Part shown: positions 1 to 9,676 of the stretch, one piece after another
Layout: each line of letters opens with the position of its first letter
Numbering within the stretch: position 1 is the first letter of the stretch
Assembly (NCBI GenBank): GCA_023055425.1
Contig: JALGPY010000007.1
Location: 86,949,136 to 87,013,135 of the forward strand
Direction: 5' to 3'
DNA: 64,000 nt
Origin: Linanthus parryae
Lineage: Eukaryota > Streptophyta > Magnoliopsida > Ericales > Polemoniaceae
The notes under the pieces: model-generated
Database searches by the model: none
What the model was told of the DNA's origin: nothing
Seen by the model: only the letters and a program-made list of their open reading frames with translations
Position numbers and translations under genes: made by a program

Positions 1-632
1 CCATCTGCTTGTACAAAGCAACCTCTGCATCAATCCTCAAGGGACTCAAAGGATCCACCTCACCCACAGGAGACAGATCATACATCATGTGTACATCTTC
101 AAGAGTGGGAGCAGCCTCGAACTGAGCGAAGTAGAATGTGTGAGTCGCACGCGAGTAACGCGAGAGAAGGTTTAGAAGCATGGACTGGTCCAGCTTCACG
201 ACAGCACCCTTCATAGCACGGACTGGTCCAGCTTCACGACAGCACCCTTCATAGCACGGACTGCAAAATATATGCAAACATCGTTTAAAGCAATGGCATG
301 ATGGGTCAGTACATGGTCAATCCACTCATCCATAAAGTCCAATTTCTGAACAAACGCTTGAGTGGAAATCGCAGTATACGGGAAAAACCCATTTTGACCC
401 CCAATCGAACCACATCCTTGGAATCGATCAATTCGAGCATGGCCGCGTTAACTGGAGGGGTCAATGTTTGCAAATCTTCAGCAGGAACGGGGGTTGGCAG
501 GTTCTTCACCTTAACCCTAGCATGGTAAAAGTCTTTGCCACCCAGATAGGGGGCTTTCCGCCATAAGGTCTGGGGAAGATCAGGTATCTCTTCGATCTCT
601 TTAACGAGCTTGGTTCCTTTTGTCTTTGCCAT
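1..632 (-). pseudogene. Plant mobile domain (PMD)-like protein fragment, frameshifted
   Basis: Read on the minus strand from an ATG at 632 (start MAKTKGTKLV). The frame is open to about 310, shifts by one base, continues as LTHHAIALNDV, is shifted again by a 38-bp tandem duplication at 178-253, and then resumes with THTFYF and TLEDV before leaving the window at base 1. The order W..W, HHAIAL, LL..LSRYSRATHTF, TLEDV resembles the aminotransferase-like plant mobile domain found in plant transposon-related and PMD proteins; this is recalled family knowledge, not a search result. In-frame ATGs at 674 and 632 are both possible; 632 is preferred because the upstream residues are low in complexity. 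Truncated by the window edge and broken by at least two shifts, so it is called a pseudogene. An unrelated retroelement ORF remains possible. Confidence 0.5.
178..253. repeat. 38-bp tandem duplication, two copies
   Basis: Two adjacent 38-bp units (178-215 and 216-253) differ at one base (GCATGGACTGG versus GCACGGACTGG). The length is not a multiple of three, so the duplication by itself breaks the PMD-like reading frame that crosses it on the minus strand. Confidence 0.9.
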
Positions 633-674
633 TCCTGCGGAAAAGAAAGAAAAAAAGGGGGGAGAAATACACAT

Positions 675-2019
675 ACTTTAGTTTAAATTTCAAGATTCAG
701 CTTGAAGCAACGAGGATTTATCAGGAGAAAGATGAACAGTCCAGTGTCAATTTTGGGGTTTGAAGTTCAGAATCGTTTGTATTATTGGGGATTTCAGAAA
801 CCCTACATTCAAAACACTTACAACCTGGGGACTAAAATCAAGTCTGGATTTAAAGAGCAAGGTCTCCTTCATAGTTTCCAATGGATGGTATGTTTCAGAT
901 AGTCATGGGTTTGCAGATCCAACACAGTATAAAGCATATATCGGTATGTTAAATAAAATTGAACAAGGCCAACCTTGTTTTGGTAAAGCTTGCTTGGATG
1001 CGCACAGTTGAAGAAGAAGATTGACAAGAAATAATTGATGATTGATTATTTGAATCTGCTCTTCAAGGCTTCCGGGTATCATTCACTTTAATAGAAACAA
1101 GTGATGCTTTGCAACAATGGAGAGCACAGAGTATTTATCCAAAAACAATGAAGGGTTGCGTCCTTTCAGTAGTCGAATCGCAACCGTCACCGTCGAATCG
1201 CGCAATCACAGGACAAGATGACGTCACGCCTAAAACCCTAAAAGACCAGACGGCACGACTCTAGGGGTTTTAGGTCATAATGACACGCACGGGGGCTGAA
1301 CTTGCGTGTATTTGAATTGGTGCGTGGCGGCGACGCGTACGTTGGTTCTAGCGCATGGAAGCCTATTCGGTTGTGAGTCTTCACGCGCAGAAAGGGGGCT
1401 AATGTAGATAGTGCTTTCTGGACAGGAAGATCTTAGCCACGTGGCGACCATCCAGCACACCAACTGTGCTCTACACACACTAGATCACCAGCCGCGCTGA
1501 TCCACGTGGGGGCTGCGAGAGAGGGCCCTCGCATACCACCACACGGGACTTGTAGGGACTTAATGGTTTGGAGGCTAGAGTAAGTCCTGTCGCGTGAGAG
1601 CGACAACCAAGCCCGCGTGTGACCCCTAGTAACTGCTTTTGAGAGATTTATGGCACGAGCTTCATAGACCCAGTCAAACCCGGTCAACCATTGTAACGGT
1701 TCCAGTATACGCGGATAACGTGCTGTAACAGTCCCTATATACGCGGACGAACGTGCCGTTGTGGTTAAGCTAATTAAGCCGCCATTGATGGGCGCATTAA
1801 CCACACTACAACGGTCACCTTCTCTGTTATATATAGGACGTTAACCCTTCCATAAAGAGGAGGGGAACAACCGAGATATGCGAAAGCTCTGCCAAAATCC
1901 TGTCTCTCTTATACAGTACTATTGCCTTACTCTCTCCCTACACACAACCCAACACTTCATGTGTTATTTCTATCCTCTGCTCTTGGTGTACATTGAATTC
2001 TCTCTGCAGGATTCTCTTG
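675..2019. other. Non-coding flank, LTR/promoter-like
   Basis: No credible coding frame is seen. The part from about 1,140 to 1,010 read on the minus strand looks like a transcribed leader (ATAAATAC followed by a CT- and A-rich stretch) lying upstream of the PMD-like frame. The part from about 1,300 to 2,019 on the plus strand has a TATA-like box and a pyrimidine-rich leader like a plant LTR. No second copy lies in the window, so LTR status is not demonstrated. Confidence 0.3.
1824..1837 (+). promoter_or_regulatory. TATA-box-like element
   Basis: The sequence TGTTATATATAGGA fits a plant TATA box and is followed by an A- and CT-rich leader without a convincing ORF. It is probably an LTR or cryptic promoter. 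Call based on motif only. Confidence 0.35.
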
Positions 2020-2767
2020 TACACAGTAGGTATGCAAATACAAGATCAAATACCCTAGAAGGGGGGTGAATAGAGTATCAAATTTTTTGCCAAAAGTATG
2101 GTTTTAAAAAAAAGTGAGAAATGCTAGAGGTATTTCAAGGCCTTGAACTCAGTTTCAAGCCCTTGAAATCAACACATACAGAGAAAAAGTAACTGATAGT
2201 TTTCAAGGCCTTGAAAAGCCGTTTAAGGCTTTGAACGAAAACCTGTTTTGAAGAAGTTAACAAGACAAGTAAAGAACTGAATTTTAAAGTCAAGGAACAC
2301 AATAATTTGCTACGGAGTTTGGTCCCAAGTGACCTTTTCTCCGCCCGAGGGATCTAATCCCTCTAGGATTTCAAAAACTTCTTATTAATCAAAATCTAAG
2401 CCCTAGATCTCAAGCCAAAAGAATCGCCTTACACTTGTTACAACTTATGGTTCTCTCCAACCTATGTAGTACCTGCTCTAGCTAACTGATTCAATAAGAA
2501 TCTCTTGTTGTTCATGTGGAACAACACAATAAGGAAACTTACTAAATAAGGAAACCTACTAAACCTGCATACACAGATTAGTTAGCAGTTCCTGGCAAAA
2601 TAACTTAGACAAATAATGAGATCAAGGCATGTTAAATTAGAGAATTAATTTGTCTTTCATCATCTCATATAGTATGATCAAGTGTAGGTGTTTAGAGAGA
2701 CATAGGTCCCCTCGGTTCATGCTCTATTGTTTCAAGGACTTGAAACATGTTTTGAGCCTTTTAAACA
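2020..2767 (-). repeat. Copia-type LTR of composite A1 (internally deleted)
   Basis: Minus-oriented LTR-like block homologous to 24,297-25,504 and 50,557-51,729. Its low-coordinate end has the CTAGAAGGGGGGTGAATAGAG motif seen near the 3' ends of some plant copia LTRs, and a polypurine tract lies just beyond its other end. Compared with the A2 copy, about 450 bp are missing after the AACAACACAAT segment near 2,530, and the outermost TGAAAGACAG end is absent or diverged. It is a remnant: no matching LTR is found at the other end of A. Confidence 0.6.
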
Positions 2768-3169
2768 AACTGTGAACTTATAGTCTCCCCCTTGATGAAA
2801 TTCAAAACCAATTATTCCGTCTGAACTGTTTCTCTGCATAAGATAGACATTAGTAGCATAGCAGAAACAATTACATAAGATCAATAGCCAGATAACAATG
2901 CCAACAAATATAATGAACTGAATCAAAATAAAACTAAGTACCCAAATCAAAAGCAACTAAGCAGTTCAAAAATTAAAACTCCGACACATACAAACCAGAT
3001 CTCCAAACTACCAAATAGAGTACCTAAATTTTTCCCCCTTTTTGATTTTCATCAAAAAATAGTGAGAAAATGGTGGATCAAATTATTTTGAAAACTGAAG
3101 TACTGAAATAAAATGTTTGAAAGTGGAAGGATGATTTCAAGGCGTTGAAAGGAGTTTCAAGGCTTTGAA
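2768..3169 (-). other. Polypurine-tract region of copia-type 3' end (A1)
   Basis: On the minus strand there are two purine tracts, CATCAAGGGGGAGAC near 2,782-2,800 and AAAATCAAAAAGGGGGAAAA near 3,032-3,056. Duplicated tracts of this kind sit upstream of the 3' LTR in Maximus/SIRE-like copia elements (known family feature). No long coding frame is supported here. Confidence 0.5.
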
Positions 3170-3849
3170 AATAATAAGGAAAGGCTAGAATCAAGGTTTT
3201 GGATCTTCATCTCCCTTAGGCTCTGCAGCTTGCTCTTGATCATTTTCTTCTTCATCTTCTTCATCTTCTTCATCCTTTTTTTGTTCTTATTCTTTTAAAA
3301 CTTCTTCACCAGGCTCATCAACAACCACATTTTCTTCAAACAGATTAGCTGAACTGACAATGGTTGGAAAAATTTATTTATTTTTCTTATGCTTCAAGTA
3401 GTTGAGTAGCAATCGAGAGTCCACACTATCTTCTTTATCCTGTTCCTTAATCTCAGTAGTCTTTTCCCCTGCATCCTTATCTCCAGCAGCCTGTTTCCCA
3501 ATACCCTTATTCCTGCATCTTCATCCTCAATATTGTGTTCATCAAACAAATTAGTTGTAGATCCTGCCTTCTTTGACCCTTGTGGAACTTGTGAAACTTA
3601 TTCTTCCACATGGATCAAGTTGATACTTTTGAAGACACTTTCAAGCATATACTTCATATTTCTGAACTCAGTACCCAACTCATACTGACCCTGCTTCAAT
3701 TTATCCAATTCATTCTCAATCAAGAGTAGCCTTTGACGAACTAGTGATTGGTCATGAGGTAAAGAGGGTAGGGTTGATGGAGATGTTAAGGATTTAGGCT
3801 TTGGGAACTTTTTAGCCTGTCAATCTTCAACACACAATTCAGAGTAGAC
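3170..3849 (-). pseudogene. Acidic coiled-coil-like ORF remnant of copia 3' region (A1)
   Basis: Fragments of one protein are readable on the minus strand: a helical stretch (LLIENEL.KLKQGQYELGTE), then YMLESVFKSINLIHVEEEVS, then a Glu/Asp-rich tail encoded by the CTTCTT-rich stretch at 3,245-3,300. Stops and shifts interrupt it. The same remnant is in A2 and A3. The position between a gag-like region and polypurine tracts suggests the extra 3' ORF of Maximus/SIRE-type copia elements, but similarity to a known env-like protein was not tested. Confidence 0.4.
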
Positions 3850-5834
3850 TTTAAGTACGTCACCTCCATTAGGGATTCCAGAAAGCTTTAGGGTACTGGT
3901 AGGGATGACATTCACTACGGAACCTCCATTGACGAACCCCCTCGGGAAATCCAAGCCATTAATCATCCCGGTCACCTACAATAGGTGGAAATGCCTTGAT
4001 TTAGACACTTTATCCCATTGGGAGAAAGGGATTAGCGTGGATTGAGACCTTTCGACCTGAATAATTTTGCCTTTGTACTTGACCATATTTCCTCGAGGTC
4101 ATTGGTGACTAGGAGTATGGCCCTGGTCATCTCCATCCTACATTCTGCAGAGAAGTGCAACGCGTCAAAGAATGCCTTGAACTTGCTCATGTCAGCCAAG
4201 CGGGATACTCGCACGTCTTCCGTGTTCAAGTTGAATTCTTCACATTCCTCCATGTGATTTACCTCGTAAGGTTCATCATCATCTTACTTTGTGAACGATA
4301 TCATGGCAACCTCATTGCCCAGAGTTCTCCCAGTGTCATGCGAAGGTAGAGGATTCTTCCGGATTTCCATCTCGGGTTCTTCAATGAATAACTCCTGATC
4401 ATTCATCTTATCATTGATGAGGGATCTTAGCTTCCTACCATTTGTGGTCGGGTGCGAGACTTCGGCATGAAACTCCCACCACTCGGGATCACGCAGTTGT
4501 TCTCCAGTCGGTGGCTCTCGTAGTTTAGGGAGAATACCGTCCTTTCTCCATGCTTTGCAGAGTTTCAAAAATTTTGAAAAAGGACGCAGAAGGGGAGTAA
4601 GCTGTTTATAAGGCCCTCTCTGGAACTTTGGTGCGCCTGATACTGCGTGGACCTCCTCATCACGTGCTCTCTTGAAGCTGAATCTTCCTCCCTTCAATTA
4701 TGGCGCGGTTGACGAGTATTGCTTCCCTTTTTCATCGATGATTGGCTCGACATTCTGCATGCAGTTAAGTACCTTCGAGAAAGTGGGAATCTGGTGGTTC
4801 ATTACAATCTCCTTGTACTTGAGCAGCATTTCGTGCAATCGAATTTCCATGGGGCATTGTTTCGCAAGCTGTTCTGAGCATTGGAGGGAGTTTTCTCGTA
4901 AACGTCGGATAAAGGAATCTCCTTCTTGGTCGCGCCTTCGGTTCATTTGGGAGAAGTGAATGATAGTGAACTGTTCTTCGACCTGGAAGAGTTTGGCATA
5001 GAACATCCTCACCATATCCTCCCAAGTTTGCACGGACCCAGGTTTGAGCTTGTTGTACCACTTTTACGCCATGGGTCCCAGGGACTTATAAAACTCGTGT
5101 AGCCGCATATTCCTGTCGCCTCCGTATGGCCCTAAGAAGTCAACAAAGTGCATGATGTGCTCCTTCGCGTTCCGTTCAACTTTTTCATACTTTTCCCACT
5201 TCGGTGGCTTGTACCCCAGTGTATTGGGAATCAGATAGACCTCTGTTGGGATCGGATAGGAATACTCTATGCTAAGTAAAACGTTGAGGATTCCGCCATG
5301 GTCCTCCATGAATTCGTCCAACCTCTGATCAAGAGTTGTGAAAGATGTCACAGTAGAAGGAGGACCTACGGGTGGTACCCACATTCAAGTTGTAGCATTA
5401 TGCATACCTGCATACGGATTCGGCGCGCTATAAGTAGGAGTCTGGAAATTCTATCCTCCAGTAGGTAGTGACACACGAACGGACTTCATTCCAAGCATCA
5501 ATGGTGGAGGCGGTGGTAGGCTAACGGAATAGGAAGAGTGCGAGGGGGTTCCCATGGAAAAGGGGATCCTTGACGCTCAAGTCGGCATCTGTGTTACGTA
5601 TTGATTCTACGTTGCTGTTTGCATCTGCGCCATCTGAGTCATCTAATTCTTGATCATGGCTGCCTTGTTTTGTATGGTAGCGCGAGGCCTTTCGATCAGG
5701 TTAGTTAGAGTTATTGGGTCGGTGCCCTCTAATCGAGAGAGATAGTTCTGGTTGTCGTGACTCTCAGTAGCCTCCGGTGGTTGTGATGATCGACTCATGC
5801 CATCGTTAACTCCAGGGGAAAGAGGAGGAGCCAT
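3850..5834 (-). pseudogene. Ty3-gypsy gag and protease remnant (A1)
   Basis: Starts at an ATG at 5,834 (MAPPLSPGVNDGMSRSSQPP) shortly inside a gypsy-type LTR. After several stops, a Retrotrans_gag domain is clear: HIMHFVDFLGPYGGDRNMRL, then TWEDMVRMFYAKLFQVEEQF, then SFIRRLRENSLQCSEQLAKQ. Downstream lies a decayed histidine/cysteine segment (WWEFHAEVSHPTTN) where gypsy gag normally has a zinc-binding motif, and then a protease-like stretch (NVIPTSTLKLSGIPN). Reverse transcriptase, RNase H and integrase are absent; the sequence passes into a copia-type 3' end instead. About 100 bp near 5,600 present in A2 and A3 are deleted here. Gag would form the particle core; this copy cannot encode it. 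Confidence 0.75.
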
Positions 5835-5898
5835 CTTGAAACCTTCGGTAAAAGGTAACAGGGTGAATTGTCTGAGTTTTTCACGTCAGGTTCACCAA

Positions 5899-6425
5899 TG
5901 TAAGCAAGGAATTCGTCTGGGCAGTTCCTCTGTGTTCTTGCAAGCAGAAGAACGAAACAAACGACACATGGTTAACTTGTTGGAGGTCCGGATATGAGAG
6001 CCGGTTTGGGGTAAGATTAAGGAAACGTATGTTATACAGAGGTGAGATAGTGATGGTTAAGTTGAGTATGATAGTTTTTGTAGCTCAGTTATCGATGATC
6101 TCTCTGTGCCTGTTTTGAGTGACACAGATCCTTTATATACAGTTTCATTAGACGCACGTGGGTTAGCACGGATGACGATAATGGGCCTCTCCTGGCCTTC
6201 ACGTCGGCCTAATTGTGCAGCTCGTGACCTATATATGTAGGGATCGTGGTCCACGACTTCGGGGACGAGACAATCCATTCACGAGTCTTTCGATAACATA
6301 CGAGGGTCGCATGCGAGATAGGCATCTCACACGTGACATACCTTACACTAGCCTCCAAGCCACTCGCACCCCCAAGTTGCGTTAGCATAAGGAGCATATG
6401 CGAAGGACCCTGCCTCTCAGTCCTT
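5899..6425 (-). repeat. Gypsy-type 5' LTR of A1, truncated
   Basis: Homologous to 28,731-29,362 and 54,846-55,491. On the minus strand it ends in CTTACA and is followed directly by TTGGTGAACCTGACGTG, a likely primer-binding site. A TATA-like CTGTATATAAAGG lies at 6,131-6,143. The upstream end is missing: it is cut at CAGTCCTTCGG and joined to B1 sequence through a short CTTCGG homology. Confidence 0.65.
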
Positions 6426-6534
6426 CGGCATTCTTTTTCTTTGGAAGTGCTTCAGTTTATATGGTGCAGAGTGGACTGACAAGGGGATCTATGGTGGGAA
6501 AGAAAATTGTCCAGTTTTTTAGACATAAATAGCC

Positions 6535-6745
6535 TTATTGTGAACGCCTGAAATATGTTTTAGCCCATTGGTCTTTGTAACATATGGCGAGACATGAATG
6601 TATAAGAAAGTTGATATAATTGGTTATGGTTATGGGTGAAATTTTGTCCAAATTCTCCATTTGACACTCTTCGTAATCCCGAATTCTATCCCATTGGTAT
6701 TTTTAGTATTCTTGTATGTTCGGTCGCATATATGCAACTAGATTT
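6535..6745 (-). pseudogene. Unrecognised conserved ORF remnant (B1 copy)
   Basis: Minus-strand frame with LVAYMRPNIQEY, one stop, then KYQWDRIRDYEECQ and LAICYKDQWAK. The same protein sequence is readable in B2 (31,635-31,961, no internal stop) and B3 (58,444-58,638). I do not recognise the family. Conservation in three paralogous blocks may simply reflect their recent common origin. Confidence 0.3.
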
Positions 6746-7121
6746 ATTTCTCTTAGCTGGTTAATTTAAAGTAAAATGCAAGTATGCAACAAGCTAAAAC
6801 TAGAAATACCACTTTGAATGAATCCTAGCCCCAAAAGGACTTCTAGATCACGGTTAAGCGAATCTAGTAAACTCTATAAGCTATATAGAAATTCTATAGT
6901 GTGTCAGTGAACAAGTACAAAATCTCGACGATCAGTTACAAACCCATCAGCTATTTCTCTTTCTCATGGCTAGCAATCACAATGCAACAAAGTGTCTACA
7001 GAACATGTGTCACGATGTTTGCTGCATGTAACATCCCTATCCTATAATATAAATGATGAGATCTCTGTCCCTCCCTCAAACTCATTAGCTATCTCGTTCT
7101 CTCTCTCATTGAGACTCTCCA

Positions 7122-7623
7122 ATGGCGAGCAACAATTCCTTCCTCACCATTGTGTGCTATCGTAAAGGCGCTATTCACATGGTAGCCACTGGGTGTAGAA
7201 TGGTAGAGGGGAGTACTTTCACTCCCCAAATGGTTTATGTGGTGCATTTCACTGTAGTGGTAAGGACCATTGCACCGAAGAACATCAACCCATGGATGGT
7301 AAAAATCCTAGCACATGTACCTTCACGAAGGCCAACTGTGCGTTGTGCCTAACTTTAAAAGCCACATATTCCCAAGTGCTATGGGGATAGAACATGACCC
7401 AGAGGAGGGTTTGGTAGTGAATCCTCAGCAACAGAGGTGGAGGATGATGATTAGTGCATGGAAAAAGATAGAAATTTACATGTATGCCATCACAATAGGG
7501 TGGAGATCGGTGGCCACAACCCGAACAACATGGTGGCATAGTGCAACATTTTATGGGGTAACGCCACTTCATCTCAAGCAGTTGATCAATAATTACGTAG
7601 ATGATTACAACCTCCATAACTAA
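7122..7623 (+). pseudogene. ZF-HD-like copy 1a (frameshifted)
   Basis: From the ATG at 7,122 one frame (MASNNSFLTIVCYRK) stays open to 7,352, but the zinc-finger-like frame (GEYFHSPNGLC) is entered only after a one-base shift just past CYRK. In this copy several zinc ligands are lost (the CCAC block reads CGAF). A second frame open from 7,315 to 7,623 carries the linker and homeodomain: KKIEIYMYAITIGWR, a short out-of-frame patch between two compensating indels, then GVTPLHLKQLINNY. ZF-HD proteins are plant nuclear transcription factors with an N-terminal dimerising zinc finger and a C-terminal homeodomain, usually encoded without introns, which fits here. Tail-to-tail with 1b. Likely non-functional. 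Confidence 0.7.
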
Positions 7624-7673
7624 AGGTTTTTTGGCCACTGCAGCTACAATGGTGGATGGAGGTTTTTAAAGTT

Positions 7674-8246
7674 TCAATTGAGGGTTGTAGTTCTGGTGTT
7701 CTCCTCGTCATTCATCTTGTTCTCAGTGTAACGTCTTATGTACTTCAACTTAATTGTACTCTCAAATCTGTTTTTGTTCCTGAGGTTGTAATCATCCCTG
7801 TGATTGTTCATCCACTACTTGAACTGCAGTGGAGTTACCCCAATCCTGTTGCAGCATGCTACCAGGTTGTCTGGGTCGCGGCCACATAGGCTCCACCAAA
7901 GGGTGAATTCAAAGAGGTACATACCCGTTTCTTTCATTTCACAATTACACCCTTCTCTAGGTCGTGGTTCATCCCTAGAGCACTTTGTACAACAGGTTGT
8001 CAAAGGTAGGCAGAAAGAGAGACTGGCCTCCATGAGGTACCTTAGCTAGGATTTTGACCATCCATGGATTGATGATAAATGCAACTTCTTCATAGTGATG
8101 GTCCTCATGAATGAAGTGGCATGCACAACATAAACCATTTGGGGAGTGAAAGTACTCGCCACAGCCATCGTACACCATGTGGTTTCCATGGGGCTTGCGG
8201 CATCTGTGATAGTATAAAAGGTGAGGAAGGCATTGTTGTTGGCCAT
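7674..8246 (-). pseudogene. ZF-HD-like copy 1b (best-preserved zinc finger)
   Basis: The zinc-finger frame reads YYHRCRKPHGNHMVYDGCGE, then YFHSPNGLCCACHFIHEDHH without a stop. This matches the ZF-HD finger pattern C-x3-H, DGCGE, C-x2-C and late histidines. The ATG at 8,246 (MANNNAF) is out of frame because one base is missing in the CCTTTTATACTAT stretch (2b and 3b have an in-frame ATG here). After a stop the homeodomain part is readable: TLWWSLCGRDPDNLVACCNR, IGVTPLQFK, stop, WMNNHRDDYNLR, with an open tail to 7,674. Head-to-head with 1c (92 bp apart). Confidence 0.75.
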
Positions 8247-8338
8247 GGGATAGTCTCAGCGAGACACAAAGAGAAGGAGAGAGAGAAAAAGGGGGAGAGT
8301 GATATCTCCCTCTCTCTTTTTATCGCATAGACTATCCT
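8247..8338. promoter_or_regulatory. Head-to-head spacer between ZF-HD copies 1b and 1c
   Basis: Palindrome centre. GGATAGTCTCAGCGAGACA on one side is mirrored by AGACTATCC on the other, with GA-rich then CT-rich tracts between. It would serve as a bidirectional promoter or 5' leader if either copy were transcribed, and it can fold as a hairpin. No TATA box stands out. Confidence 0.4.
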
Positions 8339-8875
8339 ATGGCCAACAACAATTCCTTTCACACCTTTGTATAATTTCACGAATGTCGCAAGTCCCATGG
8401 CAACCACGGGGTGTACGGTGGTTGTGGCAAGTAATTTACTCCCAAATGGTTAATGTGGTGCATGCCACTAGAGCCTTGAGGACCATCACCGTGAAGAAGT
8501 TACATTCAACATCAATCAATGGATGGTTAAAATCCTATCTCAGGTCGCTCACAGAGGCTAGCCGACTGTCTGCCTAACTTTGACAACCTCGTTGTCTCAA
8601 GTGCTCCGAGGATAGAGGACGACCCAGAAGAGTGTGTATTTGTGAATCCTTCGTAGTAGAGGTTAAGGACGGTGTTCATTGAAAGGAAGAAGACGGGTAT
8701 GTACTTGTTTGTAGTCACCCTTTGGTGGAGCCTATATGGCCACAACCCGGACAACCTCGTGGAATACTGCAACAAGATCAAGGTAACACCACTGTAGCTC
8801 AAACAGTGGATCAACAATCATAGGGATGAGTACAACCTTAGGATTAAAAACAGAGTTCAGAGTAAAATAAAATAA
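8339..8875 (+). pseudogene. ZF-HD-like copy 1c
   Basis: The ATG at 8,339 is in frame with the finger (MANNNSFHTFV), but codon 12 is TAA where sister copies have a Tyr or Phe codon, and a second TAA falls where GEY is expected. The finger then shifts frame. The homeodomain is well kept: RTVFIERKKTGMYLFVVTLW, GHNPDNLVEYCNKI, VTPL, stop, LKQWINNHRDEYNLR. The TAG between VTPL and LKQW (CAG to TAG) also occurs in 2c and 3c. Tail-to-tail with 1d. Confidence 0.75.
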
Positions 8876-9004
8876 CATTAAGTTGAAGTACATATGACAT
8901 TACATTGAGAACAAGATTAAGGACGAGGAGGCGACTAGAACAAGAACCATATTGACACTTAAACAAACTCAAGGCACCTCGGTAGCCGCAATGACGAACA
9001 ACCT

Positions 9005-9508
9005 TTAGTTATCTATGTTGTAATAATCTACGAGATTATTGATCCACTGCTTGAGCTGCAGTGGAGTTACCCCTAACATGTTGCAGTATACCACACGGTT
9101 GTTCTGGTTGTGGCCAGGGAGGCTGCACCCGATTGTTATGGCATATAGGTACATTTCAATCTTCTGCCTTGCACTGAACACTGTCCTCCTCCTCTTTTGC
9201 ATAGGATACACCACCACACCCTCCTATGGATCGTCGTTTATCACCTGAGAAGTTGGGACAACCAGGTTCTTAAAGTTAGACACAACATGCAGCTGGCATT
9301 CGTTAAGGTACCAGATCGAGGATTTTGACCATCCATGGATCGATGTTGAATGAAACTTCTTCACTGCGATTGTCCTTACCACTCTAGTGAAATTCACCGC
9401 ATGAACCATTTGAGGAGTGAACACAACCATCCAACTCCCTGTGGCTACTATGGGACTTTTGTATTTACCATAGCACACAAGGGTAGGGAAGGCATTGTTC
9501 CTGGCCAT
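9005..9508 (-). pseudogene. ZF-HD-like copy 1d (homeodomain frame intact)
   Basis: ATG at 9,508 (MARNNAFPTLVCYGKYK). As in the a copies, the finger lies in another frame after a one-base loss just past the first ligand region, and only parts (HSSNGSC) remain. The C-terminal frame 9,005-9,217 is open for 70 codons: RRRTVFSARQKIEMYLYAIT, IGCSLPGHNQNNRVVYCN, LGVTPLQLKQWINN. This is the cleanest homeodomain in the window and keeps the ZF-HD landmarks (R.RT.F, QK..M, GV....LK.W.NN). Confidence 0.75.
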
Positions 9509-9676
9509 TGTAAAGTCCAACGAGAGAGAGAAAAAGAGAGCTCATGAGTATAAGAGAGGGACATATATGTCTCTATTTATATTATGAAAGAGGGATGTTA
9601 CACGCAGCCTAAGTCTTGACACATGTTCGGCCAACGCTTTGTTGCATTGTGATTGCTAGCCATGAGAAAGGGAGCT

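Larger units (their letters stand above)
6949..9676. repeat. Large palindrome with four ZF-HD copies (B1)
   Basis: The left end (AGCTATTTCTCTTTCTCATGG, continuing CTAGCAATCACAATGCAAC) recurs inverted at the right end near 9,640-9,676. Copy a(+) matches the reverse of d(-) and copy b(-) matches the reverse of c(+), so the block is one inverted repeat with arms of about 1.3 kb and a centre near 8,290. No target-site duplication is obvious outside the arms. Equivalent palindromes lie at 32,100-34,905 and 58,858-61,621. Confidence 0.8.

Noticed and set aside
1433..1804. 123-codon minus-strand frame
   Set aside because: No domain, LTR/promoter-like surroundings and GC-rich composition; likely chance.
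2130..2260. Repeated TTTCAAGGCCTTGAA-type words, considered as a CRISPR-like or satellite array
   Set aside because: Spacing is irregular, there are no unique spacers of constant length, and the words belong to the copia-type LTR (also in A2, A3 and the solo LTR).
2732..2956. 74-codon hydrophobic frame repeated in A1 and A2
   Set aside because: It spans a polypurine tract and the LTR boundary, so membrane-like composition is explained by AT-rich non-coding DNA.
6949..9676. The ZF-HD palindrome as a DNA transposon with long terminal inverted repeats
   Set aside because: No target-site duplication is visible outside the arms and the flanks are collinear among all units, so independent transposition is not supported.
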